From an uncultured Pelagibacteraceae bacterium (GTDB taxonomy: Bacteria > Pseudomonadota > Alphaproteobacteria > Pelagibacterales > Pelagibacteraceae), in contig CACARD010000005.1 in the NCBI GenBank assembly GCA_902534735.1, positions 32,737 to 96,736 of the forward strand: a DNA stretch of 64,000 nucleotides, written 5' to 3'. Below the pieces are notes generated by a model. That model did no database searches, was not told the DNA's origin, and worked only from the letters and a program-made list of their open reading frames with translations. Position numbers and translations under genes: made by a program. Of this stretch, positions 55,735 through 63,582 are shown piece after piece; the first letter of the stretch is position 1; each line of letters opens with the position of its first letter.

Positions 55735-56616
55735 ATGCTTTCCAAAAATCAATTAGGCTTTTTTTACATGTTTTTATCAATATGTGCCTTTTCATTTATG
55801 GATGTAATAGTCAAGTGGTCATCAGATTATCCAATTGGACAGGTAATGTTCTTTAGAGGTCTATTTGGTATTTTGCCAATAATTTTTTTAGTTCCTAAGA
55901 CAAGATTTAGAGATTTTTACAAAACAAATAGACCAGGATTACATTTAATTAGATGTTTTTCAGGACTGATAGCTTTAGCTGCAATATTTTTGGCACTAAG
56001 AAACCTACCACTTGCAACAGTGACAAGTATTTCATTTGCTGCACCTATATTTACAACTTTGTTATCAATATTTTTACTAAGTGAGAAAGTAGGAGTATAT
56101 AGATGGGCTGCAGTATTTGTTGGTTTTATTGGTGTTTTAGTAATTACCCAACCAGGATTTTCTAGCTTAAATATTTATTACTTATTTCCAATAATCTTTT
56201 GTATTGGAATGTCTTACGTTGCAATTACAATTAGAAAACTCTCATCCACAGAACCAGTCTGGTTGATCTCATTCTTTTTTTCTTTTGCAATTACAATTGT
56301 TGGAGTTTTATCAATTCCATTTGGGTGGATCATGCCAACTTTCAATGATTTCTTACTATTATGTACAATTGGCTTGTTGGGAGGAACAGCTAATTTATTA
56401 TTAAGTCAATCATATAAATTATCTGAGGTTTCTCTGGTTACACCTCTTAAATATTTAGGATTAATTTTTGCAATAACTTTTGGATATTTTATTTGGGATG
56501 AAATTCCCACAATTAAAACATTGATGGGTGCTTCACTGGTAATAATATCATCAATCATTATATTTCGAAGAGAAATATATTTAAATAAACAAGTAACGGT
56601 AAGTAGAAATGAGTAA
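55735..56616 (+). CDS. EamA/DMT-family permease
   Basis: A 293-residue membrane protein with about ten hydrophobic segments in two EamA repeats. It starts SKNQLGFFYMFLSICAFSFMDVIVKWSSDYPIGQVMFFRGLFG, with IRCFSGLIALAAIFLALRNLPLATVTSISFAAPIFTTLLSIFLLSEKVG typical of the drug/metabolite group. The substrate cannot be read from the sequence. It overlaps the DNA glycosylase gene by 8 bases. Confidence 0.88.
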   Translation: MLSKNQLGFFYMFLSICAFSFMDVIVKWSSDYPIGQVMFFRGLFGILPIIFLVPKTRFRDFYKTNRPGLHLIRCFSGLIALAAIFLALRNLPLATVTSISFAAPIFTTLLSIFLLSEKVGVYRWAAVFVGFIGVLVITQPGFSSLNIYYLFPIIFCIGMSYVAITIRKLSSTEPVWLISFFFSFAITIVGVLSIPFGWIMPTFNDFLLLCTIGLLGGTANLLLSQSYKLSEVSLVTPLKYLGLIFAITFGYFIWDEIPTIKTLMGASLVIISSIIIFRREIYLNKQVTVSRNE

Positions 56617-57235
56617 GGCACCGACATATTGGAAAAAAGCTAGAAAATATCTTTCAAAAAAAGATAGTATTATGAGATCATTGATTAAAAAATATAAAGA
56701 TAATAATTTGACTACTAGAAAAGATGTCTTTTATTCTTTATGCAAAAGTATAATAGGACAACAAATAAGCGTTGCTGCCGCAGACTCTGTCTTCAAAAAA
56801 TTTGAATTGGCATGTAAAAAAAAAATTAATCCAAAAATTGTTTCAAAGCTTAAAATATCACAACTTAAAAAATGCGGTCTTAGTCGTCAAAAAATAAAGG
56901 GTATCTTGGAAATGTCTCAAAAATTTAAAGATAAAAGTTTTAATCCAAGATTAATTTCGAAAATGAACGATGAAGAAGCAATTATATACCTATCAACTTT
57001 AAGACAAATTGGAAGATGGTCAGCAGAGATGATTTTGTTATTTACTTATAATAGGTCTAATATCTGGCCAGTTCAGGATATTGGGTTATTAAGAGCAATA
57101 TCAAACAACTATAAAAAAAAATATTTTCCACCTGAAATTTTTGTAAAAAAGCTTCAGAAAAGATTTTCTCCATACTGCTCTGTTGCCACTTGGTATTTGT
57201 GGCGTTCAATTGATGGCGATACTATTCAGTATTAG
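56609..57235 (+). CDS. DNA-3-methyladenine glycosylase, AlkA-like (HhH-GPD)
   Basis: A 208-residue base-excision glycosylase of the HhH-GPD superfamily. Visible: LCKSIIGQQISVAAADSVFKKF, the helix-hairpin-helix LSTLRQIGRWSAEMILLFTYN and the catalytic aspartate in WPVQDIGLLRAI. No FeS cysteine cluster, so it belongs to the AlkA/MAG rather than the Nth group. It lacks the N-terminal domain of E. coli AlkA. Its end overlaps the convergent DUF1330 gene by 14 bases. Confidence 0.87.
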   Translation: MSKAPTYWKKARKYLSKKDSIMRSLIKKYKDNNLTTRKDVFYSLCKSIIGQQISVAAADSVFKKFELACKKKINPKIVSKLKISQLKKCGLSRQKIKGILEMSQKFKDKSFNPRLISKMNDEEAIIYLSTLRQIGRWSAEMILLFTYNRSNIWPVQDIGLLRAISNNYKKKYFPPEIFVKKLQKRFSPYCSVATWYLWRSIDGDTIQY

Positions 57236-57518
57236 CACCCTCCACAATAAACATATGTCTTTTTGTAGTTTGTTCTGCATAAGACCAAGCTTTTAAATAA
57301 TCTTCTGAGTCATGACAAGATATGGCCATGTCATAACTGGGAAATTCCCAAATGACGGTCCTTAATATTTTATCACCACTATAATATTTTAGCTTTCCTC
57401 CTCTAACTACAGGAGTACCACCAAATTTTTTTATAACTGGTATTGCATTTTCACCATATTTTTTTAGGTTATCTTGATCTGAAATCTCTGTATACAAACT
57501 CACCCAATATGCCTTCAT
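57222..57518 (-). CDS. DUF1330 family protein (paralogue 2)
   Basis: A 98-residue ferredoxin-like alpha/beta-barrel protein of the DUF1330 family, typically dimeric and of unknown function. Pattern: MKAYWVSLYTEISDQDNLKKYGENAIPVIKKFGG, TVIWEFPSYDMAISCHDSEDYLKA. It is clearly paralogous to the upstream gene 57537-57827 and is translated from an AAGGGG-containing site in the 18-base spacer. A tandem duplication is the simplest explanation. Confidence 0.83.
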   Translation of the reverse strand: MKAYWVSLYTEISDQDNLKKYGENAIPVIKKFGGTPVVRGGKLKYYSGDKILRTVIWEFPSYDMAISCHDSEDYLKAWSYAEQTTKRHMFIVEGANTE

Positions 57519-57536
57519 ATTTGCCCCTTTTCTAAG

Positions 57537-57827
57537 TTATTCCATTCCTTCAAATATCATATGTTCTCTAATTACATTATCTTTAAGATATGTTCTTGCC
57601 TCAACATATTCTTCAGAATCGTAGCATTTTTTAGCAGTTTCCACGTCTGGGAACTCTGCAAGTGCTATTCTAACCATTTCTCTACCCTCAAGTGCAATGT
57701 TATTAGCACTTCGAGCTAAAATTTTTCCTGAATGTTTTAATACAGCTTCCTTTGCTTTATCTGCATATTTTTTCATTCTTTCAGGGTCTTTAATTTCACT
57801 GTAAGTTGCAATCCAGTAACCTTTCAT
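57537..57827 (-). CDS. DUF1330 family protein (paralogue 1)
   Basis: A 96-residue DUF1330 protein: MKGYWIATYSEIKDPERMKKYADKAKEAVLKHSGKILARS, ALAEFPDVETAKKCYDSEEYVEARTYL. Same fold and the same conserved FP...CxDSE.Y segment as its downstream neighbour, but diverged elsewhere. An ideal AAGGAG ribosome-binding site sits 4 bases before the ATG (57832-57837), unusually strong for this window and suggestive of high expression. Function unknown. Confidence 0.83.
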   Translation of the reverse strand: MKGYWIATYSEIKDPERMKKYADKAKEAVLKHSGKILARSANNIALEGREMVRIALAEFPDVETAKKCYDSEEYVEARTYLKDNVIREHMIFEGME

Positions 57828-57854
57828 AATTCTCCTTTTTAATTTTTTTTTTTT

Positions 57855-58391
57855 ATGTTACCAAATTTTATGGCAGAAAAATTAATAATCAATTATGAAG
57901 ATTATAAATTAGCAGTTGAAAAGTTAGCTCTTACAATTGAAAAAAATTACAAACCATCTGTTTTAGTCGGAATAATGAGAGGTGCAGCACCTATAATTGA
58001 TATGCTTTCAAGAATATTTAAATTGCCCACTGCTTATGTTGTTATTCAAAGTTATTCTGGAGAAACTGTAGAAAATAAACAGGGTGAACTTATTTTTGCA
58101 AGAGACATAAGCTCAATAGCTAAAAATGAAGACTTTAAAAATGTTTTGTTAGTTGATGATTTATCCGATACTGGACTTACATTAAATGAAAGTATTAAAT
58201 GGTTAAAAAATTATGCTCCAGTGAAAAACCATATTCAAGAAATAAAAACAGCTTGTCTTTGGAAAAAAAAATCCTCTTCTTTTACTCCAGATTTTTGTCC
58301 AATTTTACTAGATGGAGATCCTTGGATAGTTCAACCATCGGAATATTATGATGAAATAGATATTAATGGTTTAAAGAAAAAACATTCATAA
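57855..58391 (+). CDS. phosphoribosyltransferase (xanthine/hypoxanthine type)
   Basis: A 173-178-residue type I phosphoribosyltransferase: VLVGIMRGAAPIIDMLSRIF, AYVVIQSYSGE, the PRPP-binding loop NVLLVDDLSDTGLTLNESI, and WIVQPSEYYDEID resembling archaeal and Gpt-like purine salvage enzymes. Start either ATG 57855 (MLPNF) or ATG 57870 (MAEKL); neither has a ribosome-binding site. It converges on a BMP-type ABC importer of the kind that imports nucleosides, which would fit purine salvage, but base specificity is not shown. Confidence 0.82.
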   Translation: MLPNFMAEKLIINYEDYKLAVEKLALTIEKNYKPSVLVGIMRGAAPIIDMLSRIFKLPTAYVVIQSYSGETVENKQGELIFARDISSIAKNEDFKNVLLVDDLSDTGLTLNESIKWLKNYAPVKNHIQEIKTACLWKKKSSSFTPDFCPILLDGDPWIVQPSEYYDEIDINGLKKKHS

Positions 58392-58422
58392 AAAAAGGCC
58401 AACTATATAAGTTGGCCTTTTT
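58392..58422. terminator. bidirectional intrinsic terminator
   Basis: A perfect 13-bp inverted repeat AAAAAGGCCAACT / AGTTGGCCTTTTT with a 5-base loop (ATATA), flanked by A and T runs, so it can end transcription in both directions. It lies between the stop of the phosphoribosyltransferase gene and the stop of the convergent BMP-binding-protein gene. It is the clearest terminator in the window. Confidence 0.92.
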
Positions 58423-58438
58423 AATTTTTTTTTAAAAA

Positions 58439-59503
58439 TTATTTTGGAATATCTCCTTCAACACCTTTTACATAAACACTCATTCCAGCTAACATTCCAT
58501 CATCAGCAACTTTCCCTTCTGCAACTAATATATTACCTTTTTGGTCATATATAGGACCTGTGAAGGAATGAACTTTTCCTGATGCTAGATCTTTTTGAAG
58601 CTGCTCTACTTCTTTAACTAAGTCAGCACCCATTGCAGAATTATATGGTCCCATAGCTACCATACCTTCCTTTAATCCATGCCATGTGTCTTGTTGATTC
58701 CATGTGCCGTCTCTTGCAGCAATAGCTCTTTCAACATAATATGGTGCCCAATCATCTATAATTGAAGTCAAAATTGATTTAGGAGCAAATCTCTGCATGT
58801 CACTTGCTTGACCAAATGACCATACACCCGCTTTCTCAGCTGTTTGAACTGGTGCTGTACTATCTGTATGTTGCATAATTACATCTGCACCTTGATCGAT
58901 TAAAGCTTGCGCTGCTTCAGCTTCTTTACCTGGATCGTACCAAGTAAACACCCATACAATCTTAGTTTTAATATTTGGATTGACCTTTTGTGCAGCAAGA
59001 GTCATTGCGTTAATTCCTCTTATTACTTCAGGAATTGGAAAAGATGCAATATAGCCAATCGTGTTAGTTTTAGTCATTTTTCCAGCAATATGGCCTAAAA
59101 GAGTTCTTCCTTCGTAAAATCTTGCAGAATAAGTAGAAACATTTGAGTGTTCTCTCTTATAACCTGTTGCGTGTTCAAATTTTACATTTGGAAAATCTTT
59201 TGCAACTTTGTTGGTTGGATCCATATATCCAAAACTAGTTGTAAAAATTAAGTCGTGGCCAGATTGAGCCAGTTGTCTTATCACTCTTTCTGCATCAGCA
59301 CCTTCTGGAACACTTTCAACAAATGTTGTTTTTATTCCAGCTGCCTCTACAGCGTTTCTACCTTCGTGATGTTGAAATGTCCATCCATGGTCACCAGTTG
59401 GGCCAACATAGACAAAACCAACTTTAAAATCCGCATTTGAGTTTACACTAAACCCAAGTAGAAAAATTGCAGAAATTAAATATCTAAAAAAGTTTTTATA
59501 CAT
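58439..59503 (-). CDS. BMP-family ABC transporter substrate-binding protein
   Basis: Periplasmic binding protein of the PnrA/BmpA family (nucleoside or related ligand). Start chosen at ATG 59503 (355 residues), preceded by GAGGGG, giving a proper signal peptide MYKNFFRYLISAIFLLGFSVNSNA; the ORF-track start at 59551 would bury it. The mature part shows FKVGFVYVGPTGDHGWTFQHHEGRNAVE, IGYIASFPIPEVIRGINAMTLAAQKVNP and ADVIMQHTDSTAPVQ. Last gene of the importer operon, 88 bases after the permease. Confidence 0.9.
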   Translation of the reverse strand: MYKNFFRYLISAIFLLGFSVNSNADFKVGFVYVGPTGDHGWTFQHHEGRNAVEAAGIKTTFVESVPEGADAERVIRQLAQSGHDLIFTTSFGYMDPTNKVAKDFPNVKFEHATGYKREHSNVSTYSARFYEGRTLLGHIAGKMTKTNTIGYIASFPIPEVIRGINAMTLAAQKVNPNIKTKIVWVFTWYDPGKEAEAAQALIDQGADVIMQHTDSTAPVQTAEKAGVWSFGQASDMQRFAPKSILTSIIDDWAPYYVERAIAARDGTWNQQDTWHGLKEGMVAMGPYNSAMGADLVKEVEQLQKDLASGKVHSFTGPIYDQKGNILVAEGKVADDGMLAGMSVYVKGVEGDIPK

Positions 59504-59591
59504 TTTGAATTTCCCCTCTAAATTTTTTTTGTGAAGCTTTAAGTTAATCAAAATTCAAAAAAAAAAAATAATTATTTTCGAATAGCTAACA

Positions 59592-60524
59592 TTACTTTTC
59601 CTTATAGAATATTCTTCCTAAGGAGGTTGGGGTATTAAGTTTTATTTTTCTACTGTCACGAGAGATTACAACTAAAACTATTATTGTCATCAGATAAGGT
59701 AATGCACTTAAAAATTGAACTGGTATTCTAAACCCAATTGCTTGCATATGTAATTGTAGAATTGTAATACCACCAAAAATTAAAGCACCAATTAAGACTT
59801 TTATAGGACTCCAGGTTGCAAATACAACCAAAGCCAAAGCTATCCATCCTCTTCCAGCTGTCATATTTTCAATCCACTGTGGAGTGTATATTAAAGATAG
59901 ATATGCACCTGCCAAGCCACACATAGCTCCTCCATAGAGAATACAACAGTATCTAACTAGAACAACATTTATACCTTGATTAGATGCAGAAACAGGCGAA
60001 TCACCAACAGCTCTAACAACTAAGCCTAATTTAGTTTTTTTCAAAAAATAATTAGTTAAAAATGGTAAAGCAAAAGCAAAATATAAAACTATAGAGTGTC
60101 CAAACAATATTGGACCAAAAAACGGAATACTTTCTCTTAAACTTGAAAATAAAATTGGAAATTCTTTTCCAGGGATACCAACAAAATTTTTTCCTAACAT
60201 TGCTGATAAACCAATGCCAAAAATAGTTAATGCCAAACCTGTTGCAACATGGTTTGTAAGAAGAGATTGCGTTAAAAATCCAAAGATTAGTGAAATTATA
60301 ACTCCTGATAACATAGAGCCTACTATTGCTATAAATAGGTTGTCTGTTATCACCATTAAAGCAAAACCAGATATTGCTCCAATTATCATCATTCCTTCGA
60401 CACCTAAATTTAAAACGCCCGATCTTTCAGTAATCAATTCACCTGAAGCAGCAAGTATTAATGGCACTGATGAAGCCATTATTGATCCTATCAGAATTCC
60501 TATAAAACTAATGTCTAAGCTCAT
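59592..60524 (-). CDS. BMP-type ABC importer permease (second)
   Basis: A 310-residue BPD_transp_2-family permease with about eight hydrophobic segments. It carries PLILAASGELITERSGVLNLGVEGMMIIGA, the segment typical of nucleoside/simple-sugar permeases of the YufQ/NupQ type. Overlaps the other permease by 17 bases and precedes the binding-protein gene. Confidence 0.9.
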   Translation of the reverse strand: MSLDISFIGILIGSIMASSVPLILAASGELITERSGVLNLGVEGMMIIGAISGFALMVITDNLFIAIVGSMLSGVIISLIFGFLTQSLLTNHVATGLALTIFGIGLSAMLGKNFVGIPGKEFPILFSSLRESIPFFGPILFGHSIVLYFAFALPFLTNYFLKKTKLGLVVRAVGDSPVSASNQGINVVLVRYCCILYGGAMCGLAGAYLSLIYTPQWIENMTAGRGWIALALVVFATWSPIKVLIGALIFGGITILQLHMQAIGFRIPVQFLSALPYLMTIIVLVVISRDSRKIKLNTPTSLGRIFYKEK

Positions 60525-61587
60525 TTTTTTTTAAATTTAAAATTTTAACTTTGAAAAAAAGCAAATAATCAGATGCGAGTAAAAAAAATAAGATCATACC
60601 CTGAAAGACTTGGCCGGTATATTTTGGTATTTGTAAAAAAATTTGAGCCGTTTCAGCACCGAGGTATGTCAATGCAACAACCAAAGATGCAAAAATTATG
60701 CCAAAAGGATTAAGACGACCTAAAAAAGCAACAATAATTGCTGTAAAACCGTAATCGGGGGATATCATTCTATGCAGCTGTCCAATAGGTCCAGTAATTT
60801 CACCAACTCCAGCTAATCCCGCACAAGCACCACTAATCATAAAAACAACCAAAATCATAGTTTTTCCTTTAAACCCAGCATACTTAGCAGTTTTTAAACT
60901 TAGACCAGATACTTTAATCTGAAAGCCTAAATAGGTTTTATAAAGAATAAACCAACTCAGCATAACTGCTGCGAGAGCTAAAAAAATACCAGCATGAATT
61001 CTCAAACCCTCAAATAATAATGGCATTCTAGATGAGTCACTAAACTGTCTTGTTTCAGGAAAATTAAAACCTTCAGGATTACTCCATGGCCCAACCACTA
61101 AGTAATCTAGGAGTAGCTTTGAAACGTAAACCAACATAAGACTAACTAAAATCTCGTTTGTATTAAAATATGTTTTAAGGATTGCTGGGATAAGTGCAAA
61201 GAACATTCCCCCGATTGCTCCAGCAGTTATAACTAAAGGCAATATATAAAAACCTTCTTGATTATAAAATAAAAGAGCAACTCCTCCTCCTACAATCGCG
61301 CCAAAAGTTAATTGTCCTTCTGCACCAATATTCCAATTATTACTTTTAAAACAAAATGATAAACCAATAGCAATTAAACAAAGGGGGGTTGCTTTGAGTA
61401 ACAATTCACTAAAACCATATAAGTTTGAAATTGGAGTTATAAAATAAAACTTAAGTGCTTCTATTGGATTAAAACCTAAAATATAAAAAATTATACCACC
61501 ACCTAAAATTGTAAGTATGATTGCAATAAAAGGAGTAAAAAAATATAATGCCATTGGTACATCATTTCTTTTTTCAATTTTAATCAA
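60508..61587 (-). CDS. BMP-type ABC importer permease (first)
   Basis: A 359-residue permease of the YufP/NupP type with about ten hydrophobic segments. LLKATPLCLIAIGLSFCFKSNNWNIGAEGQLTFGAIVGGGVAL is the conserved core, with EILVSLMLVYVSKLLLDYLV and MISPDYGFTAIIVAFLGRLNPFG further on. Overlaps the ATPase gene by 8 bases. Confidence 0.9.
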   Translation of the reverse strand: MIKIEKRNDVPMALYFFTPFIAIILTILGGGIIFYILGFNPIEALKFYFITPISNLYGFSELLLKATPLCLIAIGLSFCFKSNNWNIGAEGQLTFGAIVGGGVALLFYNQEGFYILPLVITAGAIGGMFFALIPAILKTYFNTNEILVSLMLVYVSKLLLDYLVVGPWSNPEGFNFPETRQFSDSSRMPLLFEGLRIHAGIFLALAAVMLSWFILYKTYLGFQIKVSGLSLKTAKYAGFKGKTMILVVFMISGACAGLAGVGEITGPIGQLHRMISPDYGFTAIIVAFLGRLNPFGIIFASLVVALTYLGAETAQIFLQIPKYTGQVFQGMILFFLLASDYLLFFKVKILNLKKNELRH

Positions 61588-63079
61588 TGGAACCTCCTCC
61601 CATTAGAACTCCTAATTTTCCTGGGGTGACTTCCTCTGAAGGCATTATTTTTGAAAGCTTGCCTTTATAAATAACTGCAATTCTATCACTGAGTTTTAAT
61701 AACTCCTCCGTATCTGTAGAAATTAAAATCGTTGATTTTTCTTGATCGTTAATTTTTATAAGAGTTTCATGAATATAATTGATTGCACCCACATCAAGCC
61801 CCCATGTTGGATTGTAACAAATTAATAATTCTGGAGCTGTAATTAACTCTCTCCCTAAAATAAGTTTTTGTAAATTTCCACCTGATAGAAATTGACTTTT
61901 TAATTCAACATTGTCTGTATTTACTGAGAAGTCAGATAATATTTTCTTTGAATGCTCTTTAATTTTTTTTTCATTTACCAAACCTTTTTCAAAAAAATTC
62001 GATGACTTAAAATTATTTAAAGCTACATTTTCATATATTTTTAATTCAGGTACAGCCGCTTGAGATATTCTATCTTCAGGAGAAAAAGCCATTAAATACT
62101 CTCGTCTTTGCTTTGGATTTAATTTAGCAATTTCCTTATTTCGAAAAATGATTGATGTATCTGGTGCAATTATTTCCCCACTCAAAATTTGAAACAGTTC
62201 GTTTTGACCATTGCCAGAAATACCTGCTATACCCAAACATTCTCCTTTCTTTACAGAAAAATTAAGATTAACTAAATTTGTTTCAAAAGGATCATCGCTA
62301 TAAAAATTTAAATGTTTTACTTTAAATATCTCATCTTTATTTTTGGAAATATTAATTTTTTTCTTAATTTTCGCTAGTTTTTGACCAACCATCTTATTTG
62401 CGAGAGTTTCAACTCTTTCATTTTGTGTTTGGCTAACAGATACGACCTTACCTTTTCGCATTACTGCAACTTCATCGCATAAAGACAAAACTTCTTTTAA
62501 CTTGTGAGTTATGTAAATAATTAATATTCCTTCATCACAGAATTTTTTTAAAGATATAAATAATTCCTCTGTTTCTTGCTCAGTCAAAACAGATGTAGGC
62601 TCGTCCATGATTAGAACTTTAGGGCTTCTTAAAAGACATCTTATAATCTCAACTTTTTGCTTTTGTCCTGCTGATAAATTTAATACAGGAACATCAAGGT
62701 CAATACTAAAGTTATATTTTTTAAATATTTCGTTTATTCTTACCCTTAAACTTTTGTTATCTTCATTTGCATCTATACTTAAGTTTTCAAATACTGATAA
62801 AGTTTCAAATAAATTGAAATGCTGAAAAACCATTCCAATTTTATTTTTCTTGGCATTGAGTGGAGAGCTTAATTTTAAATTTTTTTCATTTAAAAAAACC
62901 TCACCATTATCCGGGCTTATTACACCAGACAAAATTTTCACCAATGTAGATTTTCCAGCTCCGTTCTCTCCTAATAATGCGTATATTTTTCCACTTTTAA
63001 ATTGAAGAGATACATTATCATTAGCTATACATCCTGGATATATTTTTGATATATTTGATATTCTTAAGTCTGTTGCCAT
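61580..63079 (-). CDS. BMP-type ABC importer ATPase (double NBD)
   Basis: A 499-residue protein with two nucleotide-binding domains, as in sugar/nucleoside importers of the YufO type. First NBD: Walker A LGENGAGKSTLVKIL, signature NLSAGQKQKVEI, Walker B VLIMDEPTSVLT. Second NBD: GISGNGQNELFQIL in place of Walker A and LSGGNLQKLILGREL, with a degenerate Walker B LLICYNPTWGLD; such degeneracy is normal for the second half in this family. First gene of the four-gene importer operon. Confidence 0.93.
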   Translation of the reverse strand: MATDLRISNISKIYPGCIANDNVSLQFKSGKIYALLGENGAGKSTLVKILSGVISPDNGEVFLNEKNLKLSSPLNAKKNKIGMVFQHFNLFETLSVFENLSIDANEDNKSLRVRINEIFKKYNFSIDLDVPVLNLSAGQKQKVEIIRCLLRSPKVLIMDEPTSVLTEQETEELFISLKKFCDEGILIIYITHKLKEVLSLCDEVAVMRKGKVVSVSQTQNERVETLANKMVGQKLAKIKKKINISKNKDEIFKVKHLNFYSDDPFETNLVNLNFSVKKGECLGIAGISGNGQNELFQILSGEIIAPDTSIIFRNKEIAKLNPKQRREYLMAFSPEDRISQAAVPELKIYENVALNNFKSSNFFEKGLVNEKKIKEHSKKILSDFSVNTDNVELKSQFLSGGNLQKLILGRELITAPELLICYNPTWGLDVGAINYIHETLIKINDQEKSTILISTDTEELLKLSDRIAVIYKGKLSKIMPSEEVTPGKLGVLMGGGSID

Positions 63080-63112
63080 AACATTTCTTTAATATAATAA
63101 ATCAATAACTCA

Positions 63113-63141
63113 ATAATCTTTAAAATTTCCTATCTTTTCAA
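63113..63141 (-). promoter_or_regulatory. candidate promoter of the BMP-type ABC importer operon
   Basis: On the minus strand TTGAAA (63141-63136), a 17-base spacer and GATTAT (63118-63113), about 34 bases before the ATPase ATG. Located in the 138-base gap divergent from the small lipoprotein gene. The -10 is weak. Confidence 0.3.
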
Positions 63142-63217
63142 ATTTGTATTAAATTCAAACAATTTAATGAAAGTTTTGAACAAATTGTTAACATAATTCA
63201 ACTTTAGGTATGTATTA

Positions 63218-63550
63218 ATGATTATTGCTTTTAAAAATAATACTTTATCAAAAAAATTTATTGCTCTGTTTATCACATTAACAATAATTTTTTTAACTGG
63301 ATGCCAGACAATTAAAAAGAAATCTGATGAAGTGGCTGAAAAAGAGAATGAAAAATTTGGTCAATTCGTTGGTAAAGAAGTTAATGAGATGAGATTAGAA
63401 TTAGGCTCACCTTCAGAAGATTTTGTCAATGAACTCGGAAATGAAATGCTTATTTACAAAACAAAAAAATATGGAATTCCTTGTGAAAGAAAATTTGAGG
63501 TGAATGCATCAGGGGTTATTATCGGATTTAGCTCTAGTGGATGTATTTAG
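63218..63550 (+). CDS. small lipoprotein, SmpA/OmlA-like
   Basis: A 110-residue protein with a signal sequence and lipobox (FLTGCQTIKKK, acylated cysteine near residue 29). The mature part EKFGQFVGKEVNEMRLELGSPSEDF and the later YKTKKYGIPCERKFEVNASGVIIGFSSSGC recall the small SmpA/BamE-like fold (short helix, then a two-cysteine beta sheet). No clear function. A single-gene unit flanked by the divergent importer and a hairpin. Confidence 0.68.
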   Translation: MIIAFKNNTLSKKFIALFITLTIIFLTGCQTIKKKSDEVAEKENEKFGQFVGKEVNEMRLELGSPSEDFVNELGNEMLIYKTKKYGIPCERKFEVNASGVIIGFSSSGCI

Positions 63551-63551
63551 T

Positions 63552-63574
63552 CTTGTGGGGACTAGCCCCACAAG
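63552..63574. terminator. GC-rich hairpin between convergent genes
   Basis: A perfect 9-bp inverted repeat CTTGTGGGG / CCCCACAAG with loop ACTAG, starting right after the lipoprotein stop codon and before the stop of the convergent hsp20 gene. It is the most GC-rich structure in the window. No U tract follows on either strand, so it may stabilise 3' ends rather than terminate strictly. Confidence 0.6.
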
Positions 63575-63582
63575 CAAGGTAC

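Noticed and set aside
59504-59591. AAAATAATTATTTT palindrome followed by T12 between permease and binding-protein genes, as a terminator
   Set aside because: The stem is A/U only and would be very unstable. It might reduce read-through slightly, but I would not call it a terminator.
61580-62400. Degenerate second nucleotide-binding domain in the ABC ATPase as an inactivating mutation
   Set aside because: Loss of consensus Walker motifs in the C-terminal half is normal for double-NBD importer ATPases of this family.
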